Source: Neodiprion pinetum
Lineage: Eukaryota > Arthropoda > Insecta > Hymenoptera > Diprionidae
Assembly: GCF_021155775.2 (NCBI RefSeq)
Contig: NC_060235.2
Coordinates: 16,145,193 to 16,209,192 of the forward strand
Reading direction: 5' to 3'
Length of the DNA stretch: 64,000 bases
The translations under genes were made by a program, and so were the position numbers. The notes beneath the pieces were generated by a model, which worked only from the letters and a program-made list of their open reading frames with translations, had not been told where the DNA came from and searched no databases. Of this stretch, positions 25,217 to 39,040 are shown one piece after another. How positions within the stretch are numbered: position 1 is the stretch's first letter; each line of letters opens with the position of its first letter.

Positions 25217-26194
25217 GACTGCCTCAAAAAAAAAAAGTTCTATATTTTTTTCTGGATCTCCCACCTCGCGAAACCATAGTTTATAATATAATGTTGAACC
25301 TTGTGAAAGGAAATCGCCGTGCGATTTTTTTTTAGGCGGTGCGCATTGAGTTTTTGTATTCGCCATTTGATTAACGCGTAAGAAATTCAATTCTAACCGT
25401 TGGAGGGAGATAATAATTTTTCTCTACAACGGATGGAACTCTATATGGTAGCGTTCGACAATTTGTATGTTTTCTTCGAGTAAGCGCGGTGTAGAAAATT
25501 TTTCACCGCGCGAGCTTCGAGATATTCAATATTGCTCAAAACGTGGTTTTTCACCTTCTCGACAAATGGGTACTTATAAACGCCCAGCTTACTCGACTGG
25601 GTCGCAGTAAAACGTTGAACAATATTTGTCTGAAATACATTAAATTTATTCAATCTAACCGAACTCGATCTGCCTGTATGCCGGGAAATTAAAATTATCA
25701 AATACTTTAATGGAAACTTTTTCGCGTAGAAAAAAACATTTTGTTCCGATAAATACTATTTTTACATTAAACATTTACATGCGTCAGGTTTTGATCCTTT
25801 AAAAATGGTACTTATTCATTAAATACTTTCTTTTTTTTTTTGTTGTTTAAACAAAAGTTTTCAATTTAAATCCTTAAGAGTTTGCGAAGGTGGATGTACT
25901 GACGTATGAGCGCGATTGAAATTTTCTACGATGCGCCGATTCGAAGAAAACATACAAGTTATAAAACGCTACCGCACAGAGTTCCGTCGTTGTATAGAAC
26001 AATTATCTCCCTCCGAACGTCAGAATTGAATTTCTTACGTGTTAATTAAATGGCAAATACAAAATCACGATGCGGTGCCGCTTAAAAACATCGGACGGCC
26101 ACTTTCCTTCACGAGATTCAATATTATGTTAAAAACTATTATTTCGTGAAGTGGGAAAACGAAAAAAAAAAGAATTTTTTTTGAGTTAGTCCAA
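25217..26194. mobile_element. about 980-bp foldback MITE, GACTNNCTCAAAAAAA termini
   Basis: The left arm from 25217 (gactgcctcaaaaaaaa...) is inverted at the right end (ttttttttgagttagtcc, to 26194), with TA at both borders (25215-25216, 26195-26196). Pairing continues through 'catagtttataatataatgttgaa' and the 'ggcggtgcgcattgag...cgccatttgattaacgcgtaagaaattcaattct' block against 25960-26095. The arm design (NNCTCAAAAAAA start, several hundred bp of pairing) resembles the 7631-8478 element. Confidence 0.75.
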
Positions 26195-26497
26195 TACATA
26201 CATATATACGAAATTCTTGACGATTTTCACATTATATGCGAATAATCTTATGTCCGTGTCGCTTTTATTTGACTGCATCATTATTGTTATTTTTATAATT
26301 TTTTTCTTGCAGTTGTTGTTATTGTTATTATTGTTGTCGTTATTTTGTCTGAGAGTGCACATTACAGCCGCGCGATATTAGCGCGTTCCAACGAGAAACA
26401 GTACATGTTTTTCACGATGATCCCGCATATGTATATAACGTTAAGCGTATGCAGACGCGAAATATATATATGTGCGTGTATATATTATTTATTTTAT

Positions 26498-26574
<77 letters not shown>

Positions 26575-28546
26575 GCACACACCTATGTACGTGTATATGG
26601 ATATGCGTATTATTTTCGAACCGAAGCGATGATGATTAAACGTGCGGTATATAGAGGAGGAGGTATAATGTTATGCGTACCTTATACTATTGCTATACCT
26701 ACCATATACGTGAATAATGCATGCATTGTTTGATTAAATGGAATTCATATCCAATTTAAATACGGCTTAGCTAGAAGTAATACGATTAGCAGCTTATTCC
26801 GTTTGTTAATCTTCTCTACAGTATACATATATATGTATGTACTCTATATGTATATGTCTAAAAACACTCGCGCAGCGACGCACACACACGCTCACACACT
26901 ATTGCCCCCCCCCCCCACCAGTCGCTTCTTCTGTATAGCTCTGTAATATATCCGCACGACTTCTCTGGGTGTACGTTATATCTGAATTTATAGTATGCAT
27001 TCCGCTCAGTTCCAAGCGTGTATAATTTCATTTCAATCTCCGCACTTTCTTTGCCCACTCTTTTCTTATTGTTAGCTAGCTTCGTATAGGTAGGTAGGTA
27101 GGTAGGTAGGTAGGTATAACGTACCCTGCCTACTTTTGTTTTTTCTTAAAATGCAAACTCAACGAATAGCCATGTTTTATTTGTTACCCATTTCCTCGTT
27201 GGCATTATCCCGGCAAATGTGTAACACGAGGCGTTATTATAAGTTATTTCGTTTGCGGTGATTAAATGTTATCGCATCTCTTGACCATGGCCAATAAAAA
27301 TAATGGTACAATGCACTCGGAGGAGGGGCGATCGAAGAATCTTCGAAACTGGTCTCTATCTATTGTAATGCAATGTGTTTCCGATACCGCGAGATCGGGC
27401 AAGAAAGAGAAAGAGATAGAGACAGGGATCGAGAGGGACGGGCTTATTACAACTGCAGTGGATATGACGAGGAGGTACGGACCGGAAATGACCCAGCCCC
27501 TCCCCTCGGCTCTCGGCTCAAAACAGGTTCCGTACAGGCACCGAAAAACCCACGTCACCACCTCTCGACGCCCTCTCGGGGTCCGGGGATTTCGTTCAAC
27601 GAAGCTAAAGGAAAACCAAAATGCATGAACGACGCGACGGGGCGAGGCAAGGGGGAAAACTGACGAAAGAAGAAGAAATTAGAAACAAAAAAATGTTTAT
27701 CCTTAGGAGGGGGGGGTCTCGTTTTCCTCCGGACCCTTGTCGAAAGATATAAAGAAGAAATCCCCCTGTCGATGATGTCGCACCCTACTACTAGCGTCAC
27801 ACGCGTTACGGACCGGGTCTGTAGGCGGACTGCACGATGCACGTACGTTAAGCTTTCAAAGAACCGCGGTAGCCATGCTAGCTTTTGAGAAATTAATGAG
27901 AGAGGGGGAAAAATGGGATGTAATAGCTGTGCATGATCGTTAATTGTCGAATATTAATATTCCAATTATTGCGAGAATATGGGTGGTTACAGAGCATGGT
28001 TGAGACACCGTCGTTGTGGTCGACTTGTAAAATTTTGCAATGACGCGGCTTTCGAAAAACTTGTCATTTTGCAACACCGGAGGATTGTCTGAAATTTAGG
28101 AAACCGTTAACAAAGCACGAAGGAACCCAGATTTTATAAATTCAACTTCTCTAGTTACTTTATTTAACCCTGGAGGTGCAAGATGGTAAATTTTTGTTTC
28201 AACGTTTCGATACGGTAAACGGTAAGGTAGGCGTATGTTCCGTTCCATCTTACTCGCTGCCTCTAAACGGTTATGTATGCGCCGTATCCGGCTGATGGGT
28301 GAAAATTTGTTCTCCCGATCTTTTCTTCTATTTTTCCTCCACGCGACGCGTGGACTCGCCTGCAGTGTAGGTATAGCTGTTAATACTCGGCGTAGTCGGC
28401 GACGATGTCTTATAACTCGACGTGCAGCAGCCGCGTTGTCATTTCCATAAAAGGTTCTTTGGCTCCTAGAAGAGCCGGTATCGCGTCGCCTTCAAACCGA
28501 TACAGCAATGGAAGGGACCGCGGTCGCGAGGAGATCTCTCACTCTC

Positions 28547-28577
<31 letters not shown>

Positions 28578-29343
28578 CTCTCTTTCTCAGCCTATTATAT
28601 ACTACACAGTGCTATAAATAATATATGCCATGCCGACCGCAATCTAGTTGTGTTCGTGTACCCTTGGCCCTTCGCGATTGTGTATTCCCGTATCACGCAG
28701 GTGACGGAAAGAGCGAGAATTTTTATGAAGTTGAAGTTGGTTACGTTACTGTAACGATGCACGTTTAGGAAACATCGTCATCTCGTCGCAGCCTTAGGAT
28801 TGTTTGAAATTCAGCTAGTAAATCGTAACAGAGAAAACTGTTCGGATTTTGAAAATCCAACTCCCTGCAAGTCGTTTTGAATGAATTTTTACCCTTTACC
28901 TTTCTGATTTATCAACGGCTTTCACGGATATTTATTTATTTGTTTAAAGCCAGATGATACAATATTGGGTATGAGAAATATTCCATCATTATATCCTATA
29001 GAGGTGATTAAACATCTTAACATAGGTCCGGCGTGGAAAGACATTCTAACAAAAATGGATAGCTCAATAATACATAGATAAGCCATATTATTCCCTTGTA
29101 CCGATAACCCAATTTCCCAGTTTCTTTTTTACAGTATTTTTCTTCAAGTTGGATAGTTTCGAGTTATTATCAAGCTTACCGAAGTAAATCATTGTTGTTA
29201 TGAAACTATTACTGTCGTAAATTTCCTTTTTTAAATTAAGAAAGGATTAGGTTTTTATTTCTCGTATTGCTGCTTGAGCTGTCGTTGTTTAATTTCAACT
29301 TTTCATACTAATATAATAATGATTGTACAATAAAAAAGGAGCT
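26195..29343. other. intronic sequence dominated by simple repeats, no gene recognised
   Basis: Includes a long (AT)n tract (about 26506-26568), a C run at about 26905-26916, (TAGG)n at about 27086-27116 and a (CT)n/(CTTT)n tract at 28533-28590. Part of the 28930-29343 stretch may be the 3' end of the LINE remnant that follows (minus strand), including a possible TTTA-rich tail. A segment near 28725-28765 (gaagttggttacgttactgtaacg) looks like a diverged half of the GAAGTTAGTAACG foldback family. Confidence 0.4.
26506..26568. repeat. (AT)n microsatellite
   Basis: About 30 alternating TA units, open as Tyr-Ile repeats in two frames; this explains the spurious reading frames nearby. Confidence 0.9.
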
Positions 29344-29531
29344 TTAAAATCTCGTAAGTCTTTTCAATTTCGAATTTTTAAGCACTATTTTCAGGAGCCT
29401 GTTCCGTAATCTTTGCAGAGGTCCAATAACAATCGCATGTGCTCCTCCCCAAGCAACTATTCCACATAAAGTGACACTATGGAGTAAAGCATAACAGATA
29501 GTTTGCATAGTTTTTGGATCTCTGCCAGTTT
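29344..29531 (-). pseudogene. non-LTR retrotransposon reverse transcriptase scrap
   Basis: On the minus strand a 55-codon open stretch reads TICYALLHSVTLCGIVAWGG followed by a PLQRLRNRLLKIV segment. This matches the pattern at the C-terminal end of LINE (jockey/CR1-like) reverse transcriptases: a Y/F.A...S....YGI..WGG core, then ...L...Q...ik.i. Stops lie just upstream and downstream, so only a short broken fragment remains. Assignment is by motif pattern only; the clade cannot be fixed. Confidence 0.5.
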
Positions 29532-32500
29532 ACAAAAAATGAACAGGAAATAACTTGGTTTTTTTCACATTTGTTTTTATACGATATTCGAAATATTAAA
29601 CGAGAGTTTCGTTTCCGGTACATATATGTTTGAATATCAGTATATTAATTAACCGCGGTACGCGTTACATGGAGCGATCTCTACGTACGTGTACTATATG
29701 TATGTACGTGCAAAATTATAGGCATACACAATAGGCTTAATTCAACGATCCGACTGTAACTGTCTGCGTCGTGTACACGCATCTGGATCAATTATATAAC
29801 CTGTCTTACGTATAAGATCCAGCCTGTGCAGTTATGTTATACGCGTAAATACGTTATTGCTTTATTTGCTCCTCCCCGTCTGCGTGATCCATATCCACGG
29901 CACAATAGGCTATATATATTTATACATGATTATTATACGTACGTCATATGCTACGACATATGTATACTAACGATACATCCCGAGAATTGAAATTTCCCGG
30001 TGTTTCGCTCTGAAAAAGAAACTAAGAGAAACATGTGTACATTGTACGTTTAGCGATCCCAGCCCCGATTTCGATTGATTTGAAATCTATTATGTATACG
30101 TAAAGGTTTCGCGGACGATCCGCCATCCGTCCATATCGCAATATTTTATACTCACCGCTATACGTATAATTTATAACATTATCCGCGAATCGCGCAGCAC
30201 TCTCTGCCCGCCTTGCCTCGGGCCATGCTAATAGCTGCGAAATCCTATACATGATACTCCTGGTTGTATGCACTTACGGGGCGGACCAAAGAAAAAAAAA
30301 CTCCCCGCCCCGCTCGAAACTAAAGAAATTAATCTTTCATTCCGCGTTCGAAGATCCGATAAATCTTGATTCGTTGATGAGTTACACGGTGTTGAAAAAC
30401 TGGTTTTGAAAAAGTCGCTGGGAGGATGAAAATGAACGAATACTAAAGAATGTTCGACTTAATTTCCATCTTAAATTGTGATTTGAAATTTGATTCTGGC
30501 ATTTTTAAAATTTTCCTAGTCTCGTTCACCTGACAAGTTTTTAAATATCTGTAAACGCGTTCGAATCTTATTCACATATTTCAAATCGGTTCCGGTTTAG
30601 TTATTTATTTATTTATTTTCGGCCCACCCTGTAGATACGTGTTCCCGGAACGATGCAGCGGCCTGGCGTAGATGAGCGAATCCTGGAATATGTATTGCTT
30701 TGCTCGATCATCATCCCGCGGAGGAAACACGGAATACACACATAAGCAAGCTGCGGCCGCTACATCGTCGTTCCTGTATAAATAATACCTAGATATAGAC
30801 TTGGAGCTGATCGCTGTAAATTATCACGCGTTCGTGTGATTTACGTGCAGTAATGTACGCATAAGTCTATTGCATAAGCATTGAAAATTATGTCCGATGA
30901 ACCGAATAGTTCGATGATATCGTATCTCTTTCCCTCACGTTTTTTTTTTCTTTTTTTGTGTCTATTTCTTTTCCACTTTATGCCGATCGAAGCTTATCAA
31001 TGCGCAATGGCACCAAAATTGGCGTGCAAAACTGCATTATAGAAGCGAGTAACGCGCGAGCTCGTCCGAAACGATGCACCGAGCAATCCCAGTTTTACGG
31101 CTCGATCTTCTCTCGCACCTGCCATTTCCTGGCGCGAGCCCGCAAAGTCTTGATCGCGTTTACGGTGGCCGAATTCTACTCGCGGGAAAGTCAGATATGG
31201 ACGCGTATGACGCACTCATACCTCTACTCGTTGACGAACACACGCATGAATATCCCTCCGGGGCATAGCCGTGTATAATAATGAAGTGTAGAAAAGCATA
31301 AGAAAGCGGCAGCTTTTTCGAGAGAAGAGAACCGGAATTTGTATGCGTTATATGTACGTGCTTCGGTCCATTCCTACGACCTCTTTACCGTGCACGGTGT
31401 GATGCACTTACAAGTATGGCTATACAAATATACGCACGTAATATTCCGATTATAACGTGTGATAAAGTAGAACATTTAAACATTCGCTACATTTTTTGAC
31501 AGCTACGGTTTCAAGATTATGATTGAACTTTTCTAAGAAAAAGAAGGAACGATGGGGATAAAATATTTGATTACGCGTTACACGTGTAATTGAATGGAAT
31601 TATACACATAGCGGTGGTCGGTCGATTGTTAATTCTCTGACACTTGAATGAATAGCTCGCGTTCAATTTTTAAAATGAGCATGAAAATAATATTTCACAT
31701 AATGATACTGTTTCACGCAAGATGTAATTGAGAATAATTTTCCTGTTTCCGTAATACGCTGCTTGCTGTATTATGACCTCGGTGCGATACTTGGTTTTCA
31801 ATTTCTCTTCGCAACTGCCTCCGGTTTTTATCGATGCGGTGGAAGCATTACACGACACGATCTCTTTAGATATGGAAAACAATTATTTATCATTGATTAT
31901 AATCGTTATATTATTTTTATATTTCAACCGGATGTCGTTTATTGTTTTTCCTTCTTCTTTTCTACTCACAATTACATTTTACATTGATGTATACACGACG
32001 CGCGAACGCATGGTATTATTATTTATTCAATTATCGCTTGTTTCTATACTGGCCTAGAAAAATAAAAATTATCCTACGGTGCCCAGGTTCTTGAGAAACG
32101 TTGACTGTTCCATTGGACATGCATAATTGATTAACCGCTTATAAACCTGTAGGAGGATTCTATGCAGTAGGTAGTCACGAAACGATACACGAGCACGTGC
32201 GCACGTGGAATCTCGCGTTCGCCACGTGACGATAAGCTCGGAGAGGCATCGACTACAGCGTGCATGCTGCATTGTATCCTCCTCCTCCTCCTCCTCCTCC
32301 TCCTCCTCCCCTCCCTCTCTCCATCCCGCCTTTAAATCTTGACATTTTTCTCTTATTATCTCCCGACCGAACGCATGCGACGCGACGCGACGCCGAGTAA
32401 GAAAATTCCTGTTACGTCTTATACGGCAGAATGCAGGACCGTACGCTTTCCTCCTCTCCACTGATTCGCGCGGGTAATACGGACGTATATGTATATAACG

Positions 32501-33006
32501 TCTGTATATGTACGATATACATGTGTATGTATGTATGTATGTATGTATACGAGGCGATTCGAGGCGGTAGGGCGTCAGGCCTCCGGCCTTCTCTACTGCA
32601 ACGCCATATGGTCTCTGGGCCCCACTGAACGACGTCTACCCACCACCACTAACCGACGCGCACCGTTACACCGGGGTACAGCTTGAACGCTTGTCGAGAG
32701 AATGGGAACCCGGGTCGTCGTGACTCGTGATCATCCACCACCGCCCTCAACATGCGGACGCGCTGCATGCAGACACGGTGGTGAGGAGAAGAGAGGAGAG
32801 GAGAGGAGAGGAGAGAGCAGCAGCAGGCCCCCCGACGCCATCGACGCCTCCTCTGCAGCACCAGGGTTGCTGGTGGTGGTGGACGTGAGAGCCATGCGTG
32901 GAACCCCGAGCTGTATAAGGCGGTGTAACTGTAACATGATGCAGAAAAAAAGGTGCAGCGTTGTCGGGGGTTTTTCGGCCGGAAAACTTTAATTGCATAG
33001 GTATCC

Positions 33007-33052
<46 letters not shown>

Positions 33053-36000
33053 TTTTTCAGAGAGAGTTCTTTTCTTTTCTTTTCTTTTTCAAGGAGGACG
33101 TTCTTTCGAGGAAATTGATTTAAAAATTTTACATATTATTCCCCATGCATCGCAAGGCGGAAATAATTTGACAAAGGATATACGGACGGAGAGCTGAAAT
33201 TGAAATTATTTTAGATACGTGGTTTGTACGGATGATTTGCGTGCGCCGTATTCGCTTATGACGCCGCCACTTCCACCGACAACCATCCCCTTCTCTGATA
33301 AACTCTGAACGTGCAATAGACACGTATAAGAGTATTTATAGTCGTGGCGGTCGATACCTACATAAGTTTACGCCTGCAGAGGTTGGCTGGCTGGCTGGCT
33401 GGCTAGCGGAATGACTGGCTGGTTCGTTCGTTCGTTCGATGTTGTTATACACGTGACTTTATATCCTTGCGACGTGAACTCTTTTGGACGTTAGTTTTTG
33501 TCACTATATATACGATCGAGCCGATTGAACCCCTTCTCGACCCTCTCAATTTTCTTCTTTTCAGGGGACTTTACTTGATTCTGGGAATTATTGTAGCCGA
33601 GATTCGATGTAGATTTTTCTTCCCTCTCGCACCCCGGAGAAAGCGGTTCAAAACCATGGGTGATAAGTAGGTACTGGTAGTTAATACCATTGACCTTTCC
33701 GCATTAAACAGACTCGGGAGGACGCTAAGAGGCCTCCGATTGTTCCGAGGCATGACGCGATATGTCCAGGTTAATTTCCGAATCGTACCTGGGATATACA
33801 AGTTGTTTATTTAGAATAAGTATATCTTAACTGTAATTAGTCGCGGAAGGTGAGACCTGTCGGTACCAGTCGTCCAGCTCCTGCTGGCAGGTCCCCCGAA
33901 CCTGGGATTTCCAAAAGTGAACAGTTGGCTTCCAATGGCTTCCGTAGTACACCGGGCTATGTATGCGTGCGCACGCACCACGTGTTGTACTTACGGTAAC
34001 AACCACAACCACCACTACTACCAGTCAAAAATGGCTGCGTGTGCGTTGGGCTTCCATGAAGAGGTGCGTGGACAGGTAGCGCATTCACAGAGACATTTTG
34101 AAACAATGAATCAGGTCCCCGAAGACGACGGAGAACAGCGCTAGGGCGAGAGTCGAATACATGCGTAGGGGAGGAGGATATTTTTCTGCTCCACGGTGGT
34201 ACTGGTACTGCTTCTTGGGGCTGCAGGTAGTTTCCTCGAGGAAACGATTAGCCCGATTAGCCTTGAGTCGAGAGACGGACCTGCGACTGGTGCGGTGTAC
34301 GCTACCGTGACAATTATCCCTGCATCGAGTGTCTCTCTCGTTGACCCGACCCCCTGATGGCGAACCTGCGGCTTAGGGGGGCTACACGCACCCTTTGTGT
34401 ACCACAGCAGGGTTTCGAAAGACACGGTTTGTAGAACGTCGACCGACGCTGCGGCGCAGTGCAGTACTGTGGGATTCGAAAAGTAAATCGGTTGGTTTTC
34501 TTTTTTTTTTTCCTTTTTATTTTGTTTCTTTTCTTTCAAATTTTAATCCGTTTCATGAACACATACAATATATGCTTGTTGCGGATAATTTGTACGTAAG
34601 TAGTTGCATACTTGAATCTTATCAACGCGTCGATACACCCTGAGACTGGAGGAACACGAGATATTCTTCACCCCGGCGAAGCCTTTGTTTGCCACGGGAT
34701 GGATGTGGGAGAGTGCACGGAGAACCGAAAAGACTTTGCTGCATCGCCAACTCTCTCGAGTCGCGCACACCACCCGGCTGCACTCTGCTAGACGGCACCC
34801 CGGACTTTGTCTACAAACAACTTCGGTCTCGTCTTTCGCCCGAAAGAAAGCTACGTTATAGGTATCCTGCACGAACGTGGCGCTCTCTGCTGCAGCTGCA
34901 CCGACGCCACGGCAGCAGGTCGCGTAGCTACGATCTGGATAATCACCCTTGAGTTTTCATGCTTGTATATACATACCTATTATAATACATGCGTCTGTTG
35001 ATGCATGGAAGCTCATAAACTCTCTGATTTTTTTTCTAAATTTTCTAATAGGAAGAACGACGATGCGTCCAGGTCCTGATTGAACGTTTCGAGTTAATTC
35101 ACCCGCATTATAATATAATTCATTTTCAGCAGGGCATGTTTTGACAAAATTTGTACTTTATACCGATCGACGTTTATTTCATGACTTACGATTTGACGAT
35201 TTCTCGCTCACGTACCATGAGATGTATCACGATCGATAAAGTGTGTTCCCGCGCTTAACAAAATCATGCATCTTCTGTTGTAACCCGAATGCAAAATGGT
35301 TAGGCCAAGGTCCGATGTACAAGTTAGACACACATGCGTATGAGACGTCCTCTCCAAATAACAAACCTTGTATGACCGACGCCAACCGGCGTCAGTTCGT
35401 AACGAGACGCTCAACGTAAAGAAATGTAAAAGTTTCTCACCATTCCTTAATAAACATTATTCTTTGTAATACAAACTCCTGCGGGACTTTATTTTTGCGC
35501 CAGGCGGGCGAGTAACCTCTTGAACGATATCATAATTGCGTTACATAAGTACAGACGGATTTACTCTCTGTATATGCCAAAATGTTCGTGCCGCACTTCC
35601 AGCAATATTCACATACGTCGTTATGCCTACTTTCTTGGCTGACTTTTATATCGTCGTCGTCTCTCTTCTCTACACTGCTGTTCTTCGTTCCGCATCGCAG
35701 GGCAGTCAGTACCTACTCGCGTGCCCGTGATCGTTGAGCTCACAGTTCGGTGTTTCGTTGATCGGTTCGTATGTGCGCCTGTATAGGTCACACTGCGTTC
35801 GCTCTATACGCAGCGTCGTACGCGCACGCTTGTGCGTGTATGCGTTTCGGCAGGAGCAGCTGTCCGCCAGGTGCGTAGCCCTCCGACCAATCCACGCTCT
35901 TCTCAAACCCCCCCCCCCCCCCCCTCCCCCTACCGCCACCACCATCGTCAGGGGTGCTTAACCTGCGGCGCCTATACACGCCTGTCTGGCCGATACGCTG

Positions 36001-38039
36001 TTACATAAATTTCGCTTATAGTTAGGCTGCATGCATCGTGCGTACGACGTTGTAACACGCTTGACGTGTCAAGATACATACGTTTGCGGGAAAGATGCAG
36101 ACTGCACGTCGATATTTCGACTTGCGTAACAAGCGTAAGCGTGTATGCTATAACGCAGCAGTGCATGGAAGAACAAAACTGACATTACAATTGGAATAAA
36201 AAATTTTTACTACCTACAGTCGAATCTTGATTTTTAGTCACCGCATGTAGCAGCAGGTCGAAATACAAGTATATATAGAACACTTTTTTCCTCCCTTTTT
36301 TTCTCTTAGAAAATTGCTGAAATTGAATCTAGGCAGAATAACTTTTGTCAATCATACGAAATTCAATTTTCGCTTACCGGTCTCGCGTACCGTATACTTC
36401 ACATAACAAGCGCGGTAAATTTATACAAGGGAAAGCTTCGGGTGCATTTGAATGTTAATCACTTATACATTATACATGTGGGGAGGGGGATATGAACCAG
36501 GTTCGTATCCGTTAAAGGTAAAACTGCAATAGGCACGGCTGCAGCGAAAGACTGCAGCCTGCGTAGCGATAGCGCTGCATTATAACCTACAATACAGGCA
36601 AAAGCCACCCGCGCCTTGCGGCTCGTTGTTGCGCAATCCGGGAAGGCAGGCGCTGCGTAGTCTCGGAAATTCATTGCGGCGTCCATGCATGGCGGCATGC
36701 ATGCATCCATGCATCCATTCCCCTGAATATAGTATAAAAGTATCCACCACTGCGCATTCCCGTCCACGTAGGTGGCTGCATTCTCCCGTGGTTGCGCAGC
36801 CCAGATTGCGTCTATATCCACGTACGCGTGTGCGCGTGTGTGTTTACGTATGTATAATGCTTGCGAATTATATACGCAGAATGTCAGACGTGTCTTTACT
36901 ATATGCTATATAACCCGCGGAGAGCGGTGCGTGCGTGCCACTGTACCAGAGTTAAAACCCTCCGGGGACTCGGACTTACTTATCTTCCGTTTCGTTGCAG
37001 CGGCGGCGACACGAGACAATGCTGCCGTAGTGTGCGGCATTCGCGCTCCGGTACTTCTATTTTTCTTTCTCTCTTTTATTTTTTCTTTCCTTCGCTCACG
37101 TTTTTTTTTTTTTTTTTTATTTTGTCTCCAGTTAATACGCTTTTGTTTTTTCTCCTTTTGAAAGATACACGCCGCACCGCGTACGGTCTTGTTTCCTCTT
37201 TAGGGAAATGGCGGCGACAGCGGCGGTTCCCTTTGTGTCCACCCACGCGCTACAAATTCTTTGCCAATTATTGTTGTATATTGTACCATGTAGCACGTAT
37301 CTCTCTACCTTCCTGCCGCATGCCCCCCTCTCTCCCCCATCAAGGCGGCGACACACCTTTTAGAAACTCGAACGGTGTGGTCTTTACCACCTCACGTGCA
37401 CTCGCTAAGTTGTCGCTAATTTTATCAGCTCGCCTTCCATCTCATTTCCGATTTTTATTTCTATTCTTCCTGCTCGTTTATTTTACTTGTAGTCTGCACG
37501 TTCGGTTGTAACACACTTTGCCGAGAATATGTCTTATTGTTGGATAAAAATAACGTTGCTACTGAATTCGAAATAAAATTAAAAATAGGTACGGTGAATT
37601 TGTTAGAGAAAAAGTTCGCTGATAGTTTTCAATCGCGCTAATGTCATTCCTGCTATGTGTATACGGTCACCCGGAGAAATAGCTGCTAAACATCGAGACG
37701 ATGTTGAATCGCCGCGGAATTAAGTACGTTTACACATATCATTGTTATGTAAAATACGCGGTTCATTCGTTCGTTGTTTAATATCAATGTTGACCACGGG
37801 AATTTTTCTTCATCTACGCGATGCCGCGACGTGGTTGAGCTAAGTATAGTGGAACGGCCAAGGATTCGCGTCGGCGAAATACCACCACCGAAAATTTTGC
37901 GAGGGTCGACTTGTACGTACGATTGACTGACAGCCGCAATTACTAATCGGAGAACCGTGGATTCCTGCGGGTGAAGAGTGTCCCAGATTCTACTTTCAAT
38001 ACCTATATCATTGGAACCCTGTTACCTCCACGTTTTATA
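29532..38039. other. intronic sequence, simple repeats, no gene recognised
   Basis: Contains (TCC)n at 32278-32309, a 43-base T run at 33009-33051 followed by an acceptor-like tttttcag, GGCT/GTTC repeats near 33385-33440, a C run near 35910-35926, ATGCATCC repeats near 36690-36720 and T runs near 37101-37119. A TATAAAAG motif sits at about 36731 without an assignable exon. A strong acceptor-like tract (ttttcttcttttcag) ends at 33564 with no following coding exon identified. Open frames are short or low-complexity. Confidence 0.4.
33009..33051. repeat. 43-base T homopolymer
   Basis: An uninterrupted T run followed by gtttttcag, an acceptor-like context. No exon after it is recognised. The length of such runs is prone to sequencing error. 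Confidence 0.9.
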
Positions 38040-38523
38040 CGAGGTGCATTCGAAAAATAACGAGAAAACAGTTTATTTATTCGTCTACAACAATATCATC
38101 CCCTTCAAAATAATCCCCATTAGATGTATTATACACTTATGCCAGCGCTTTTTCTAATCCTCCAAACACTTCTGGAATTCGTTCGGCGTGGAATAGCTTT
38201 TAGCTCTCTCAGCGATGTGTTTTTAATCTCATATTAAGGTTCTCTTTATTTTTGGGAACTGAAAAAAGTCACACGGCGCCATGTCCGATGAATATGGAGG
38301 CTGGTGCATCGTTGCAGTGTTGGTTGTAGCAAAAACCACGAACAAGGAATGAAGTGTCAGTAGGTGCATTATCGTGGTGTAAAAACCCATGAATTGTTTT
38401 GCCACAATTTTGGGCATTTTTTTCGGATTGCTTCACGCAAACGGCGTTGAACTTGTAAAGAAGTACTCCTTATTGACTGTTTGACCTTGTATCAAGAACT
38501 GTTCATGGGGCACTAAAACTTTT
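38040..38523 (-). pseudogene. mariner transposase fragment with one terminal repeat
   Basis: The left border (TA, then cgaggtgcattcgaaaaataacgag) looks like a mariner terminal repeat. Read on the minus strand, the sequence carries QGQTVNKEYF, RRLREAIRKKCPKLWQNNSW, HHDNAPT and PPYSSDMAPCDFFQFPKIK, the conserved C-terminal half of mariner (DD34D) transposases including the second and third catalytic Asp motifs. These blocks lie in different frames, so at least two frameshifts plus stops inactivate it. The N-terminal half and other terminal repeat are missing; the remnant stops near 38523, where the half foldback element begins. Confidence 0.85.
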
Positions 38524-39004
38524 CTACACTTGATTCCATTATATAGAAAAATTTAATACAAATTCTCTGATGCATTTTCAAAATCGCTGATTCTAATTTT
38601 TAATTGCTGCCTTCGTTTCACGAAGTTTCAAGAAAAAAGTATGCGGTATCATAAAAACCAACAGTAACGAAAATAATCAATATTTTTTCGCCTCTTGAAA
38701 ATACGCCATTGTTTTTTTTTTTGTGTGCAGTGAGGTATACAAAAAAATTGTAAGAGACCTTTTTTGTAGAGAATTCAATTTCCTACGAAAATATGATACA
38801 TATTTTTTTTTTTTATAAATAGTAGATACCGAGATATGAATTTTTCTTCCTCACCACAGGAAAAAAATAGAAAACTGCGAGGCGGAGGACCTTCCTATTG
38901 AAATTAGGAGCTCATACTTGGAGAGAATGTTTTTGAGGTCTCTACCAACCAAGTTTTCGGAGTTCAAAGTGAAAAAAAAAAATAGTCGATTTTTTTGGCT
39001 CACC

Positions 39005-39005
<1 letters not shown>
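38524..39005. mobile_element. half of a GGGTG/TCAAAAAA-family foldback MITE
   Basis: The right end tcgatttttttggctcaccc|TA (39006-39007) and the inner block 'gaccttcctattgaaattaggagctcatacttgg' match the design of the 7631-8478 element ('gagctcctaatatcaatagtaaggtttgcc'). The left arm is absent, and the sequence abuts the mariner remnant instead. Followed directly by a (TA)n tract at 39007-39035. Confidence 0.6.

Positions 39006-39035
<30 letters not shown>

Positions 39036-39040
<5 letters not shown>

Noticed and set aside
33535..33565. Strong acceptor-like tract ending ttttcttcttttcag
   Set aside because: No open, donor-terminated segment in usable phase with recognisable protein follows it.
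36725..36800. TATAAAAG promoter at about 36731
   Set aside because: No coding first exon or good donor in a suitable position downstream; chance occurrence in AT-rich sequence is likely.
36861..37511. 216-codon open frame on +
   Set aside because: Composition follows T-rich intronic sequence (Phe/Leu runs); no recognisable motif, and other frames are equally open nearby.
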